From: an uncultured Nonlabens sp.
GTDB taxonomy: Bacteria; Bacteroidota; Bacteroidia; Flavobacteriales; Flavobacteriaceae
Reading direction: 5' to 3'
Length of the DNA: 55,043 nt
Assembly: GCF_947495285.1 (NCBI RefSeq)
Contig: NZ_CANLXZ010000021.1
Location: 1 to 55,043, forward strand
Each line of letters begins with the position of its first letter. Positions within the stretch are counted from its first letter, which is position 1. Shown here one piece after another: positions 26,801 through 34,706 of this stretch. Position numbers and translations under genes: made by a program. The notes under the pieces were generated by a model. That model was not told where the DNA came from, ran no database searches, and saw only the letters and a list, made by a program, of their open reading frames with translations.

Positions 26801-28248
26801 GGATACGACCTATTATGCTTACCGCATTGACAGATATCCTTGGGTTTTTGCCTATGGCCATATCATCATCTGCTGGCGCTGAAGTACAACGACCACTTGC
26901 AACCGTAGTAATAGGTGGATTATTGACTTCTACTTTACTTACGCTCTTTATTCTTCCTATTTTTTATCAATGGGTAGAAAAGCGTTCAGAACGTAAAGTA
27001 AAACTCAATCCTAACTATGTAACTGCCACAGCAATTGTCTGTTTATTGTTTACCATACCAAGTGCAAAAGCGCAAGAAGTCGCGAGTAGAATGGACACAA
27101 CTATTGTGCAGCAAGAGAGCTATCCAGAGATTGTACTAGATAGTGCTGTAACTATGGCAAGACAGAGCTACCCTTCATTGCAAACTGGCAAACTGGAAAT
27201 ACAACGTCAAAATGTGCTCAAGGCTAGTGCATATGATTTGGGAAGCACGCAACTTTTCACTGGTGGAGAAGAAATAGCGAGTGGTCAGGGAATTTATACA
27301 TTAATAGGAATTGGACAGCAGAACATTGATTTACTAAGTATAGGCGCAAAAAAGCGATTGCAAAAACAACGTATTGCACTAGCTGAAGCCGCTTATAACC
27401 TTACAGAAATTCAAGTTACCCAAGAAGTGAAAAATTCTTGGTCAGAAGTTTTTCAGCAAAAACGTAAGATGAAGCTATATAAGGAGCTAGACTCTATTTA
27501 TAGCCAATTTTCAAAAGCAGTCGAACTTAATCTGGAAGTTGAAGCTATTTCGCGATTAGAATATGCATCTGCAAAAAACCAGGCATTGCAAATTAAAAAT
27601 AAGTATCAACAAGCGCAACGAGATTATACCATAGCATTACAGAAATTAAATCTCTGGTTAGGTTCAGAGATTATTTATACGGTGCCTGATGACTATCAAT
27701 CTAATGTCCTTGGTTCCAATTTCAATAAGAATGTAAGTCAGCATCCAGAACTATTGCTTTCGCGGAAACGTGTAGAAGAAGCTGAGGCTAATTATGATGT
27801 AGCACGAGCAAACTTGTTACCTACATTTAATTTACAAGGTGGTATCCAGCAAGTAAATGGAAATAGTGGTTTTTATACCTATCAAGCAGGTATATCAATT
27901 CCTCTTTTTTCAGGTTCTGATAAAAGTCGAGCTAAAGCAGCAAAAATAGCGAGCCAAATGGTTACTGCTGACGCTGATTTTAAAGAGCGACAGATTGAAT
28001 CGGAATATCAACAAGCATTGCAAGCTTATCAAAAGTGGGAAGAAGCTTGGCAATTTTACAAAAATGAATCCTTACCGCTTGCGCAAGAGCAACGTAAAGG
28101 AGCATTGCTCGCTTATAGAGAAGGTGCTGTAGATTATGCTGCATTTACACAGATTATTCGTGATGCTATACAAACAGAAATGGATGCGCTAGAAGCATTA
28201 GACCAGTATTTAACCGCATTATTCAAACTTGAATATTATACCTTATAA
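23851..28248 (+). CDS. CzcA-type RND pump fused to a TolC-type channel
   Basis: The 1465-residue protein joins two usually separate parts. Residues 1 to about 1040 are an HME-RND pump with IPIDAVPDITNNQVQV, helices at about 340-550 and 880-1040, and GVAVLNGLVMISG. After the last pump helix comes a hydrophobic stretch with a signal-peptide-like end (CLLFTIPSAKAQ, near 1070), followed by about 390 residues of outer-membrane efflux protein with long coiled coils. The two halves may separate by signal-peptidase cleavage at AKA-Q. Metal choice is likely Zn/Co/Cd from the neighbouring Zn/Cd ATPase and Fur-type regulator; the sequence alone does not decide. Two decayed palindrome copies are inside (25150, 27756). 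Confidence 0.92.
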   Translation: MINRIIDFSINNKFIIGLLTFALIGAGIWSITQVPIDAVPDITNNQVQVITQSPNLGTEDIEQFVTYPVEIAMSNLPNVQEIRSISRFGLSVVTIVFDDDIGTYLPRQLVAEKLPEVQEQIPAGFGEPAMGPISTGLGEIYQYTLEIDDKMRDKYTATELRTMQDWIVRRQMSMVPGVVEVNAFGGNQKQYEVAVDPNELIAIGITISDVFSALENNNQNTGGAYIERNHQANFIRGEGLARTTSDIENMVVKTINGIPIKIKDVGTVNIGSAVRYGALTKDGKGEAVGGMILMLKGANSNEVIENVKTRMEQIQKSLPEGVSIVPFLDRSELIAETTGTVTGNLLEGGLIVIFVLVLLLGNWRGGLIVASTIPLSLLFAFILMNVFDVWANLMSLGAIDFGIIVDGSVIIVEATVFLMYSYIVKKQEVDKSNAFAKSENRKSLNDEIAAKASKKMMNAAFFGQLIILIVFLPILALEGVEGKMFQPMALTFIFAMIGAMILCLTYVPMVSALFLRVPKNDKKSYGDKFVHWVERKYEPLLTKSLSKGKVIISVAVALFAIAIFAFTKMGGEFIPQLDEGDLAFHAILKPGSSLTETIETTTKIERIVKSEFPEVKTIISRIGVADVPTDPMPMDIADVFVILKPSDEWTSASSKEELLDKMKEAVSIVPGVNFEFTQPIEMRFNELLTGVREDVAIKLFGEDLDILASKAEEMGKIIASVPGVADMKVEAIDGLPQITVNYNRNKLAQYGLEINQLNSVVQASFAGGKAGVIFEGEKRFDLVVRLKAENRTSINDIQNLFINLPSGAQIPLKELANISYEPGPMQISRDNTNRRTYVGINIRGRDVKSVVEDIQVRLDEQFELPPGYFLRYGGAFENLERASNRLQTVVPIALLLIFILIYFALKSFPQTLMIYLAIPMATIGGVFALWLRDMPFSISAGVGFIVLFGVAVLNGLVMISGLNELKEEGVTNLRDRIVEGTKRRIRPIMLTALTDILGFLPMAISSSAGAEVQRPLATVVIGGLLTSTLLTLFILPIFYQWVEKRSERKVKLNPNYVTATAIVCLLFTIPSAKAQEVASRMDTTIVQQESYPEIVLDSAVTMARQSYPSLQTGKLEIQRQNVLKASAYDLGSTQLFTGGEEIASGQGIYTLIGIGQQNIDLLSIGAKKRLQKQRIALAEAAYNLTEIQVTQEVKNSWSEVFQQKRKMKLYKELDSIYSQFSKAVELNLEVEAISRLEYASAKNQALQIKNKYQQAQRDYTIALQKLNLWLGSEIIYTVPDDYQSNVLGSNFNKNVSQHPELLLSRKRVEEAEANYDVARANLLPTFNLQGGIQQVNGNSGFYTYQAGISIPLFSGSDKSRAKAAKIASQMVTADADFKERQIESEYQQALQAYQKWEEAWQFYKNESLPLAQEQRKGALLAYREGAVDYAAFTQIIRDAIQTEMDALEALDQYLTALFKLEYYTL

Positions 28249-28250
28249 AA

Positions 28251-29474
28251 ATGAAAAACTTAAAAATATATAAATGTATTGGGCTGTTATTGCTCGTTAT
28301 AACAATGACAGCTTGTGGAGACACAAAAAACGAAACGTCTAAAAAAGGAGATGAACATTCGGAATCTGAATCTAAACATAGCGATGGTGAACATAATGAA
28401 GAAAATCACGCTGAAGACGAAGAAGTAATGTTAACTGCAAGACAGTACGAAGCCTTGCAAATGTCTATAGACACATTACAAACGCGCAGTATGAGTGGTT
28501 ATATAGAGGCTAATGGACAGCTAGAAGTACCACCACAAAATGAGGCAACTATTACAACTGTAATAGGAGCAAATGTATTTTCTATCGAAGTTATAGAAGG
28601 AAATGAAGTTAAGAAAGGACAAGTTGTTGCCTACATATCACATCCTAATATTATTGAGAAACAAACGATGTATCTCAACGCATATAGTAATAGTCAGTTT
28701 CTCAAAAAATCATTCGATAGACAGAAAACACTTTACGATGCTGGTGTAGCTAGCGGTGCTAACTTTCAAAGTGCAGAAGCCGAATATAAAGCCTCTCTTG
28801 CGATGGTCAATGGTCTGGAAGCACAATTAAAGCAACTTAATATTAACGCTTCTGGTGTAAGAAATGGAACGATTTATCAACGTGTGGCGTTACGCAGTCC
28901 TATTGAAGGTTTTGTACAAAAAGTGGAAATAAAAACCGGTCAGTATGTAGAACCACAAACAGACTTAATGGACATAGTAAACACACATCACGTTCACGCA
29001 GATTTGATGGTTTTTGAAAAAGATGTCTATAAAGTTGAAAAGGGACAAAAAGTAACGTTCAACGTTCAATCCATTCCTGGGAAGCAACTCATAGCAGAAA
29101 TTTACTCGATAAGTAAAACTTTTGAGGAAAAGCCAAAAGCACTACACGTGCACGCAGAAATAGAAAACAAGGCGGGAAACCTCATTCCTGGAATGTATAT
29201 TCAAGGACGTATCCAAACGGATAATTCAACTACTATGGCATTTCCAGAAACTGCGATATCTATTGAAGGAGAAAAAGCTTTTGTGTTTAAAGCAATGAGA
29301 GAAGGTGATGACTGGAGCTTTGTCCCTGTAGAGATTATTACTGGAGCAAAAGATGGAGATTGGGTAGCTGTTAGCTTTTTGGAACCCAATAAAAAAGACG
29401 AGCAATATGCTATGAATAATGCCTATTACCTGATGGCTGAAATGAAAAAAGGCGAAGCAGAGCACAGCCATTAA
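28251..29474 (+). CDS. CzcB-type RND adaptor lipoprotein
   Basis: The 407-residue adaptor has a lipobox (MTACGD, Cys near residue 22), a His/Glu-rich linker (HSESESKHSDGEHNEENH, a likely metal-catching arm), then hairpin, lipoyl and beta-barrel domains (about 75-390). The tail is His-terminated (EAEHSH). It sits 2 bases after the fused pump and forms with it a CzcCBA-like exporter of divalent metal. Unlike the CusB at 21641 it lacks the CPMH-type module, which supports a different metal. Confidence 0.92.
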   Translation: MKNLKIYKCIGLLLLVITMTACGDTKNETSKKGDEHSESESKHSDGEHNEENHAEDEEVMLTARQYEALQMSIDTLQTRSMSGYIEANGQLEVPPQNEATITTVIGANVFSIEVIEGNEVKKGQVVAYISHPNIIEKQTMYLNAYSNSQFLKKSFDRQKTLYDAGVASGANFQSAEAEYKASLAMVNGLEAQLKQLNINASGVRNGTIYQRVALRSPIEGFVQKVEIKTGQYVEPQTDLMDIVNTHHVHADLMVFEKDVYKVEKGQKVTFNVQSIPGKQLIAEIYSISKTFEEKPKALHVHAEIENKAGNLIPGMYIQGRIQTDNSTTMAFPETAISIEGEKAFVFKAMREGDDWSFVPVEIITGAKDGDWVAVSFLEPNKKDEQYAMNNAYYLMAEMKKGEAEHSH

Positions 29475-29485
29475 AAAACTATCAA

Positions 29486-29902
29486 ATGACAGAAATAGAA
29501 AAAACATTAGAAAATCATCAAGTACGTCCTACGGCGATGCGTATTTTGATTTATAAATACTTGGCTGAAAAGAAGATTGCGGTGGCGTTAACTGATATTG
29601 AGTATGCTTTCGCGAAAGCGGAACGTACCACATTATATCGTACACTCAAAACCTTTGAAGAAAAGAAGATCGTTCACCAAATAGATGACGGTACGGGAAT
29701 TTCAAAATATGCTTTGTGCGAAAGTGGTTGCAACTGTGAGATTGAACAAGATTTACACTTGCATTTCCATTGTAACAATTGCAACGAAACTGTGTGTCTT
29801 ACGGAACATAAAATTCCTCAAATTAAAGTACCTGATGGCTTTGTTTCAGAGAATGTAAACCTAGTCGTAAAAGGAATATGCGATAAATGCAGTGGTCAAT
29901 AA
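29486..29902 (+). CDS. Fur-family metalloregulator
   Basis: The 138-residue repressor has a winged-helix N-terminal domain (about 1-75, with RTTLYRTLKTFEEK as recognition helix) and a dimer domain. The metal-site motif HLHFHCNNCNETVC and a second CDKC near the C terminus form the structural zinc site, and further Cys lie at CESGCNCE. It most resembles zinc-type (Zur-like) members. It is 11 bases after czcB and, by position, likely represses the units preceded by TGCAA-N5-TTGCA repeats at 23373 and 29904. A perfect palindrome copy (AFAKA) lies next to the recognition helix without lengthening the protein. Confidence 0.9.
   Translation: MTEIEKTLENHQVRPTAMRILIYKYLAEKKIAVALTDIEYAFAKAERTTLYRTLKTFEEKKIVHQIDDGTGISKYALCESGCNCEIEQDLHLHFHCNNCNETVCLTEHKIPQIKVPDGFVSENVNLVVKGICDKCSGQ
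29606..29619. repeat. palindrome GCTTTCGCGAAAGC
   Basis: Perfect copy, AFAKA frame, in the DNA-binding domain of the Fur-family regulator. Confidence 0.85.
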
Positions 29903-29903
29903 A

Positions 29904-29918
29904 TGCACTTCTGTTGCA
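29904..29918 (+). promoter_or_regulatory. Fur-family operator, site 2
   Basis: TGCACTTCTGTTGCA begins one base after the regulator's stop codon, 13 bases ahead of a -7-like TACTTTTA (29932-29939) and 38 bases before the DUF3703 gene. Its 3' arm and spacing match site 1 at 23373. Confidence 0.5.
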
Positions 29919-29955
29919 CTATTAATTGAACTACTTTTAATGAAATTTAAAGGAT

Positions 29956-30318
29956 ATGAGGTTTAATATTAAAATACCAAAACATTTAAAACAGGCATAT
30001 AGTAAAGAGTTAGAGTTATACCGCAATAACTTAGAAATGGAAGAATTTGCTATTGCTTGGTATCACTTAGAAAGAAGTCACATTATAGGTCAATCGTATC
30101 CAATGGAGCATACCTATTCACATTGGTTAATGTTGAAGCTTGGGTTGATGCAAAAGAATACTAAAGAAGTATTTGGTCAAATAATTAGATTAATCGTTGG
30201 TGGTTGGAAGTCGTTTATTAATCACGTGCCACTAGGTAATACAGGAGGTTCAAATGTGCCACCATTAAAACCTATGCCTATGCCAAATGACATAATTAAC
30301 TTATTCAATATCAAATGA
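29956..30318 (+). CDS. DUF3703 family protein
   Basis: The 120-residue soluble protein has the DUF3703 pattern: AWYHLERSHIIGQSYP, HTYSHWLMLKLG, and WKSFINHVPLGNTGGSNV with a proline-rich end. His residues spaced along helices suggest metal contact. The family is known from zinc/cadmium resistance loci but has no assigned activity. The gene overlaps the downstream ATPase gene by 4 bases and follows a Fur-type operator. Confidence 0.85.
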   Translation: MRFNIKIPKHLKQAYSKELELYRNNLEMEEFAIAWYHLERSHIIGQSYPMEHTYSHWLMLKLGLMQKNTKEVFGQIIRLIVGGWKSFINHVPLGNTGGSNVPPLKPMPMPNDIINLFNIK

Positions 30319-32282
30319 AAAAGAAAAAAGTGAACTTAAGAGACATAGACGCGCAGAAACATTCTGGTGAGCACAGTCACGATGATGGACACAATCACAG
30401 CAGTCCAGAAAGTGTTTCAAAATTCAAGACGTATATACCTGCAATTTTCAGCTTTGTAATGCTTATGATAGGTATTGCAGTTGATTATTTTGACGCCTTA
30501 CCATTTTTCAAAGGATGGGTGAGAATTGTATGGTATACAGTGGCGTATATTCCTGTTGGCTTTCCAGTAATTAAAGAAGGCTGGAACAGTATTAAGAATG
30601 GAGATTTCTTTACGGAATTCTTCTTAATGTCAATTGCGACTTTGGGTGCATTTGCGATAGGCGAGTATCCAGAAGGTGTGGCTGTGATGCTATTCTATGC
30701 TGTAGGTGAACTGTTTCAACAAGCAGCGGTTAACCGAGCAAAAGGAAATATCAAGGCATTACTTGATGTGCGCCCTAATGAGGCTTTGGTTTTTCGTAAT
30801 GGTGATTTTATTTCTGTGAATCCTGAGACTGTAGACATAGGCGAAAAAATTCAAGTACGCGTAGGAGAAAAAGTGCCTCTTGATGGAATATTGCTTTCAG
30901 AGAAGGGTTCATTTAATACCGCTGCCCTTACCGGAGAAAGTAAACCAGATACCGTCCAGAAAGGAGCATCCGTATTTGCAGGAAGTATCAATCTTGATGG
31001 AGTTATTGAGGTAGAAGCGACAAAGGAGTTTAAGGACAGTTCTATTGCACGTATCCTAGATATGGTACAGAATGCAACAGCTCGTAAATCTAAAACTGAA
31101 TTATTCATTAGGAAATTTGCTCGTGTTTATACGCCTATTGTAGTTTTCTTAGCGATAGGTCTCACATTACTTCCTTACTTTTTTGTAGATGATTACGTTT
31201 TTAGAGATTGGTTATATCGAGCTTTAATCTTTCTTGTAATCTCTTGTCCTTGTGCATTGGTAATCTCTATTCCGCTGGGATATTTTGGTGGATTGGGAGC
31301 AGCATCTCGTAATGGAATTTTATTCAAGGGAGCTTCTTTTCTAGACGCAATGACCCAAGTTAATACCGTTGTGATGGATAAAACTGGAACGGTAACTAAA
31401 GGTGTGTTCAAAATAAAGGAAGTTATAAGTGATTCCGCTTTCGCGAAAGCAGAATTTATGAAATACTTAATGGCAATGGAAGAGAAATCTACTCATCCCA
31501 TTGCTAAAGCCATAATGGAATACAAAGCCGAAGGTGCCGACTATGATGCAACCGAAGTAACTGAAATCGCAGGAAAAGGATTGAAAGGAACCGTAAACGG
31601 GAAAACTGTGCTGGTAGGAAGCAAAGCTTTAATGACTTCAAATACTATAGACGTTCCATCAGAAACTGATAGTATTGTTGAATCCGTAGTGATGGTCGGA
31701 ATTGACGGTAAATTTGCTGGTTATGTAACCATTGCAGATGAGTTGAAAGAGGATGCTCATCAAGCCATTAAAGAAATACGTGCGTCAGGTATTACTAAAA
31801 TTATTATGCTATCGGGCGATAAAGATTCCATTACTCAGCAAGTAGCCAAAGAATTAGGTATTGATTGGGCAAAAGGTGGTTTGTTGCCAGAAGATAAACT
31901 TAACGAAGTAGAAAAACTCAAAGCACAACCAGATACAACAGTCGCTTTTATAGGCGATGGTATCAACGATGCACCAGTTTTGGCAACAAGTGATGTTGGT
32001 ATGGCAATGGGTGGTCTAGGAAGTGACGTCGCTATAGAAACTGCAGATGTTATTATTCAAAATGACCAACCTTCAAAGATTGCACGTTCTATAAAAATAG
32101 GACGTTCTACCAGAAGTATCGTTTGGCAAAATATTGTTTTAGCATTTGGTGTAAAAATCATAGTTCTCATTTTAGGAGCTGGTGGTCTTGCCACAATGTG
32201 GGAAGCTGTTTTTGCAGATGTTGGTGTTGCCTTGCTTGCTATTTTAAATGCTGTTAGATTACAGAAGATGAAGTGGGAATGA
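30315..32282 (+). CDS. Zn2+/Cd2+-type P1B ATPase
   Basis: The 655-residue pump has a His-rich N-terminal tail (HSGEHSHDDGHNHSS) instead of an HMA domain. Membrane helices, actuator LTGES, CPC site in ISCPCALVISIP, phosphorylation DKTGT, ATP-site STHPIAKA and hinge GDGINDAPV follow. CPCALVISIP and the absence of the Cu+-type YN and MSxSS signatures indicate the ZntA/CadA branch, which exports Zn2+, Cd2+ or Pb2+. It overlaps DUF3703 by 4 bases. It carries one palindrome copy (AFAKA) in the nucleotide domain. It converges with the EptA gene 12 bases later. Confidence 0.93.
   Translation: MKKKKVNLRDIDAQKHSGEHSHDDGHNHSSPESVSKFKTYIPAIFSFVMLMIGIAVDYFDALPFFKGWVRIVWYTVAYIPVGFPVIKEGWNSIKNGDFFTEFFLMSIATLGAFAIGEYPEGVAVMLFYAVGELFQQAAVNRAKGNIKALLDVRPNEALVFRNGDFISVNPETVDIGEKIQVRVGEKVPLDGILLSEKGSFNTAALTGESKPDTVQKGASVFAGSINLDGVIEVEATKEFKDSSIARILDMVQNATARKSKTELFIRKFARVYTPIVVFLAIGLTLLPYFFVDDYVFRDWLYRALIFLVISCPCALVISIPLGYFGGLGAASRNGILFKGASFLDAMTQVNTVVMDKTGTVTKGVFKIKEVISDSAFAKAEFMKYLMAMEEKSTHPIAKAIMEYKAEGADYDATEVTEIAGKGLKGTVNGKTVLVGSKALMTSNTIDVPSETDSIVESVVMVGIDGKFAGYVTIADELKEDAHQAIKEIRASGITKIIMLSGDKDSITQQVAKELGIDWAKGGLLPEDKLNEVEKLKAQPDTTVAFIGDGINDAPVLATSDVGMAMGGLGSDVAIETADVIIQNDQPSKIARSIKIGRSTRSIVWQNIVLAFGVKIIVLILGAGGLATMWEAVFADVGVALLAILNAVRLQKMKWE
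31437..31450. repeat. palindrome GCTTTCGCGAAAGC
   Basis: Perfect copy, AFAKA frame, in the Zn/Cd ATPase. Confidence 0.85.
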
Positions 32283-32294
32283 TATGAATTGTGA

Positions 32295-33848
32295 TCACTT
32301 CTCATAAATACTCATCTCCTCATCAAAAATCGGACTGTCTACCGCAAGAAAATCCAGTACACTATGAAAAACGTTGTGCTGTGAGTGGTCTTGGTCTGTT
32401 TTAAGAGCTCTGGAACCGCCGGACTGCCAAACTATGAAAGGTATGTCTAATTGCTCTTTGGGTGCAAGGCTCGCCGGTATGCCGTGCATATAGAGGTTAT
32501 TCTCTCCCAAAGACTCGCCGTGGTCTGAGATAAATAACATAGCAGATTGATACTCTTCAAGAGTCTGTAGGCGTGAGATGACGTTTGCAAGAAGGTAATC
32601 GGTATAGAGGATGGTGTTGTCATAGGCATTTATCAATTCTTGCTCAGTACAGTCGGCAAGTTCTACGCTTTTACACACTGGTGTAAAGTTTTCAAAAGCT
32701 TTAGGGTACTTTTTATAGTAAGTAGGTCCGTGACTGGTACTGGTATGCAGTACAATCAAGATTTTATCTTTTGTGCTGGTAATTATCTCATTCTCCAAAT
32801 CATTGAGTAAAATCTCATCATAATCACAAATGCCACTATCACAATCAGTTCTAAGTTTTTGTTTGTTCTGGAAATTTGGTACAGTTACCTCTGGCTCTCC
32901 CCAGTTGGTTGTTTTCCATATCACATCAACACCGTTTCTGTACAAGTAATTAGGCAGTATTTCATAGAGCTTATTTGTGTTTTTATGTTCTAAAATACAT
33001 TTGAGACCAGCCGTGGTATAAGTTGCACAAGATTGGGTTGTAAAATTATGTAGATTATCTATCTTGGATAGTAAAGGATTGGTCTCTTTACCATAACCAT
33101 AGAGAGAAAAATTACTACTGCGTGCAGACTCTCCTATAACGAGCACTACTACAGACTTCGATGTGTTTTTAATCTTCGCATCTGGCAGTACGAGTTGCTT
33201 CTGGTTGCTCTTGTTTTTATGATTATAAAACCGCACGGTATTAACCACGTAGGACCACGGCATAACAAGACCACCCAAGGTTTTTGAATTTTTATCTACC
33301 CATAACCAGTTGGGCGAGTTTGCATAAGCAATGGTAAGTAATACAACAAGCGTCAAAAAAATGTGAATACAAAAGCGTTTTACAGACACATAGACAATTC
33401 CTATTTTGAAGAGGAAAAAGCTGGGTAAAACACCCAATAAAAAAAGGTATACAACTAACCCAATAGACATAAAAGCACTCGACTCTTCGTAGTTAGTGTT
33501 TACCACGTTGCCTATCATACTCCTGTCTAAAATAACACCATAGGTATTTATAAAGTAAATCGCGATAGCATTAATTATAAAAAACAGCGCAATGATCCCT
33601 TTACCTACCTTGCGAAGTACATATAAGCCTATATAAAAAACAAGCGCATTTAATAATAGCGCGCATAAAATGAGGCTTATTAAGAGTATAAAGCCATTTG
33701 CATTTAAAATGTCTAGACGAGAATTTACAAAGATGTAAAAGGGATAATGATAGAGCAAAACATTAATTGCACTGAATAAAAGCGCAAACAAAGGAAGTTT
33801 TATTTTTATATTTTTTAGAATGGGTGCGACCAAAATTAGGCAGATCAA
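32295..33848 (-). CDS. eptA: EptA-like lipid A phosphoethanolamine transferase
   Basis: The 517-residue protein has five N-terminal membrane helices (about 1-190) and a periplasmic sulfatase-fold domain. Motifs: GESARSSNFSLYGYGKETNP, the Cys/Thr nucleophile region SCATYTTAGLKC, HTSTSHGP and ISDHGESLGE. EptA enzymes move phosphoethanolamine from phosphatidylethanolamine to lipid A phosphates and reduce binding of cationic peptides. On its own strand two contiguous 11-bp repeats (CTTAATAATTA, CTTAAGAATTG) lie upstream, an exact PmrA-box spacing, so it is probably activated by the two-component system encoded divergently. The first start codon adds about ten residues before the conserved core, so the true start could be slightly later. 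Confidence 0.9.
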   Translation of the reverse strand: MICLILVAPILKNIKIKLPLFALLFSAINVLLYHYPFYIFVNSRLDILNANGFILLISLILCALLLNALVFYIGLYVLRKVGKGIIALFFIINAIAIYFINTYGVILDRSMIGNVVNTNYEESSAFMSIGLVVYLFLLGVLPSFFLFKIGIVYVSVKRFCIHIFLTLVVLLTIAYANSPNWLWVDKNSKTLGGLVMPWSYVVNTVRFYNHKNKSNQKQLVLPDAKIKNTSKSVVVLVIGESARSSNFSLYGYGKETNPLLSKIDNLHNFTTQSCATYTTAGLKCILEHKNTNKLYEILPNYLYRNGVDVIWKTTNWGEPEVTVPNFQNKQKLRTDCDSGICDYDEILLNDLENEIITSTKDKILIVLHTSTSHGPTYYKKYPKAFENFTPVCKSVELADCTEQELINAYDNTILYTDYLLANVISRLQTLEEYQSAMLFISDHGESLGENNLYMHGIPASLAPKEQLDIPFIVWQSGGSRALKTDQDHSQHNVFHSVLDFLAVDSPIFDEEMSIYEK

Positions 33849-33888
33849 TGAGTTTAAACACTCTTTTTATCCCACCAATAATACATCT

Positions 33889-33910
33889 CAATTCTTAAGT
33901 AATTATTAAG
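33889..33910 (-). promoter_or_regulatory. PmrA-like operator of eptA
   Basis: On the minus strand: CTTAATAATTA then CTTAAGAATTG, contiguous 11-mers, i.e. CTTAAT-N5-CTTAAG, the PmrA-box layout. It lies about 40 bases upstream of the eptA start. Confidence 0.7.
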
Positions 33911-33918
33911 CAGATTAT

Positions 33919-33947
33919 CTTAAAACTTTAAATTCCCTTAAGAATCT
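33919..33947 (+). promoter_or_regulatory. PmrA-like operator of the response regulator gene
   Basis: CTTTAAATTCC (33926) and CTTAAGAATCT (33937) are contiguous 11-mers, with an extra CTTAAAA at 33919. A -7 box TAACTTTG (33967-33974) begins 30 bases after the start of the last repeat and 5 bases precede ATG 33980. No -33 TTTG is present, consistent with activator dependence and autoregulation. Confidence 0.7.
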
Positions 33948-33979
33948 CACGCTACATTTATTCTCTTAACTTTGTTATT

Positions 33980-34654
33980 ATGAAATATCTAATTGCCGAA
34001 GATGAAAAGGAATTGCAACAATCCATTGCGACCTATCTAAGTCGTGAGGCAAATGTATGTGAGACCGCATCAGATTATCGGGAAGCATCTGAAAAACTGG
34101 AATTATACGATTATGATATCGTCGTGCTTGATATTAACCTCATTACAGGTAGTGGTCTTGAATTACTCAGAAAGCTAAAGGAGCAAAATAAGAAATGTGG
34201 CGTTATCATCATCTCTGCAAATAGCTCTTTAGATGATAAACTTGAAGGTCTAGATCTAGGTGCAGATGATTACATTACAAAACCCTTCCACCTTGCAGAG
34301 CTCAACTCTCGTATAAAAGCGGTTTTGAGACGTGGGCAGTTTGGAGGGAATGACTCGATCACATTTGAAGAGATACGATTAGACACCTTAGCACGTAGCG
34401 CTTATGTAAATGATAAGCCTATCACGCTTACGCGAAAGGAATATGACCTACTCTTATTTTTTATCACAAACCAAGGTCGCGTTCTTTCTAAAGCAATCAT
34501 TGCAGAGCATCTTTGGGGCGATGATAGTGATTTGCTCGATAATTTTGATTTTATTTACGTACACATCAATAACCTGAGAAAGAAGCTCACTAAAGCAGGA
34601 GCAAAATATATACAGACCGCCTATGGTAGCGGTTATAAATTTATAGCAGATTAA
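33980..34654 (+). CDS. OmpR/PmrA-type response regulator
   Basis: The 224-residue regulator has a receiver domain (1-120) with acidic pocket EDE, phospho-acceptor Asp51 in VVLDINL, and Lys near 101 in ITKPF. A winged-helix DNA-binding domain follows (about 130-224, with LTRKEYDLLLFF and VYVHINNLRKKL-like ending TAYGSGYKF). It pairs with the kinase immediately downstream. The tandem 11-bp operators around it match the half-site spacing expected for OmpR/PmrA regulators. It probably activates its own gene, eptA and most units to 47.8 kb. Gene symbol is left blank because orthology to PmrA/QseB cannot be proven here. Confidence 0.93.
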   Translation: MKYLIAEDEKELQQSIATYLSREANVCETASDYREASEKLELYDYDIVVLDINLITGSGLELLRKLKEQNKKCGVIIISANSSLDDKLEGLDLGADDYITKPFHLAELNSRIKAVLRRGQFGGNDSITFEEIRLDTLARSAYVNDKPITLTRKEYDLLLFFITNQGRVLSKAIIAEHLWGDDSDLLDNFDFIYVHINNLRKKLTKAGAKYIQTAYGSGYKFIAD

Positions 34655-34706
34655 AACAAAACCTCAAAATAAAACAAGACTACTCAATAAAGCTTCCAAA
34701 ACTTTC

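Noticed and set aside
32282..32312. Terminator between the Zn/Cd ATPase and eptA
   Set aside because: GAAGTG and CACTTC can pair over a long loop, but the stem is short and no T run follows; too weak to annotate.
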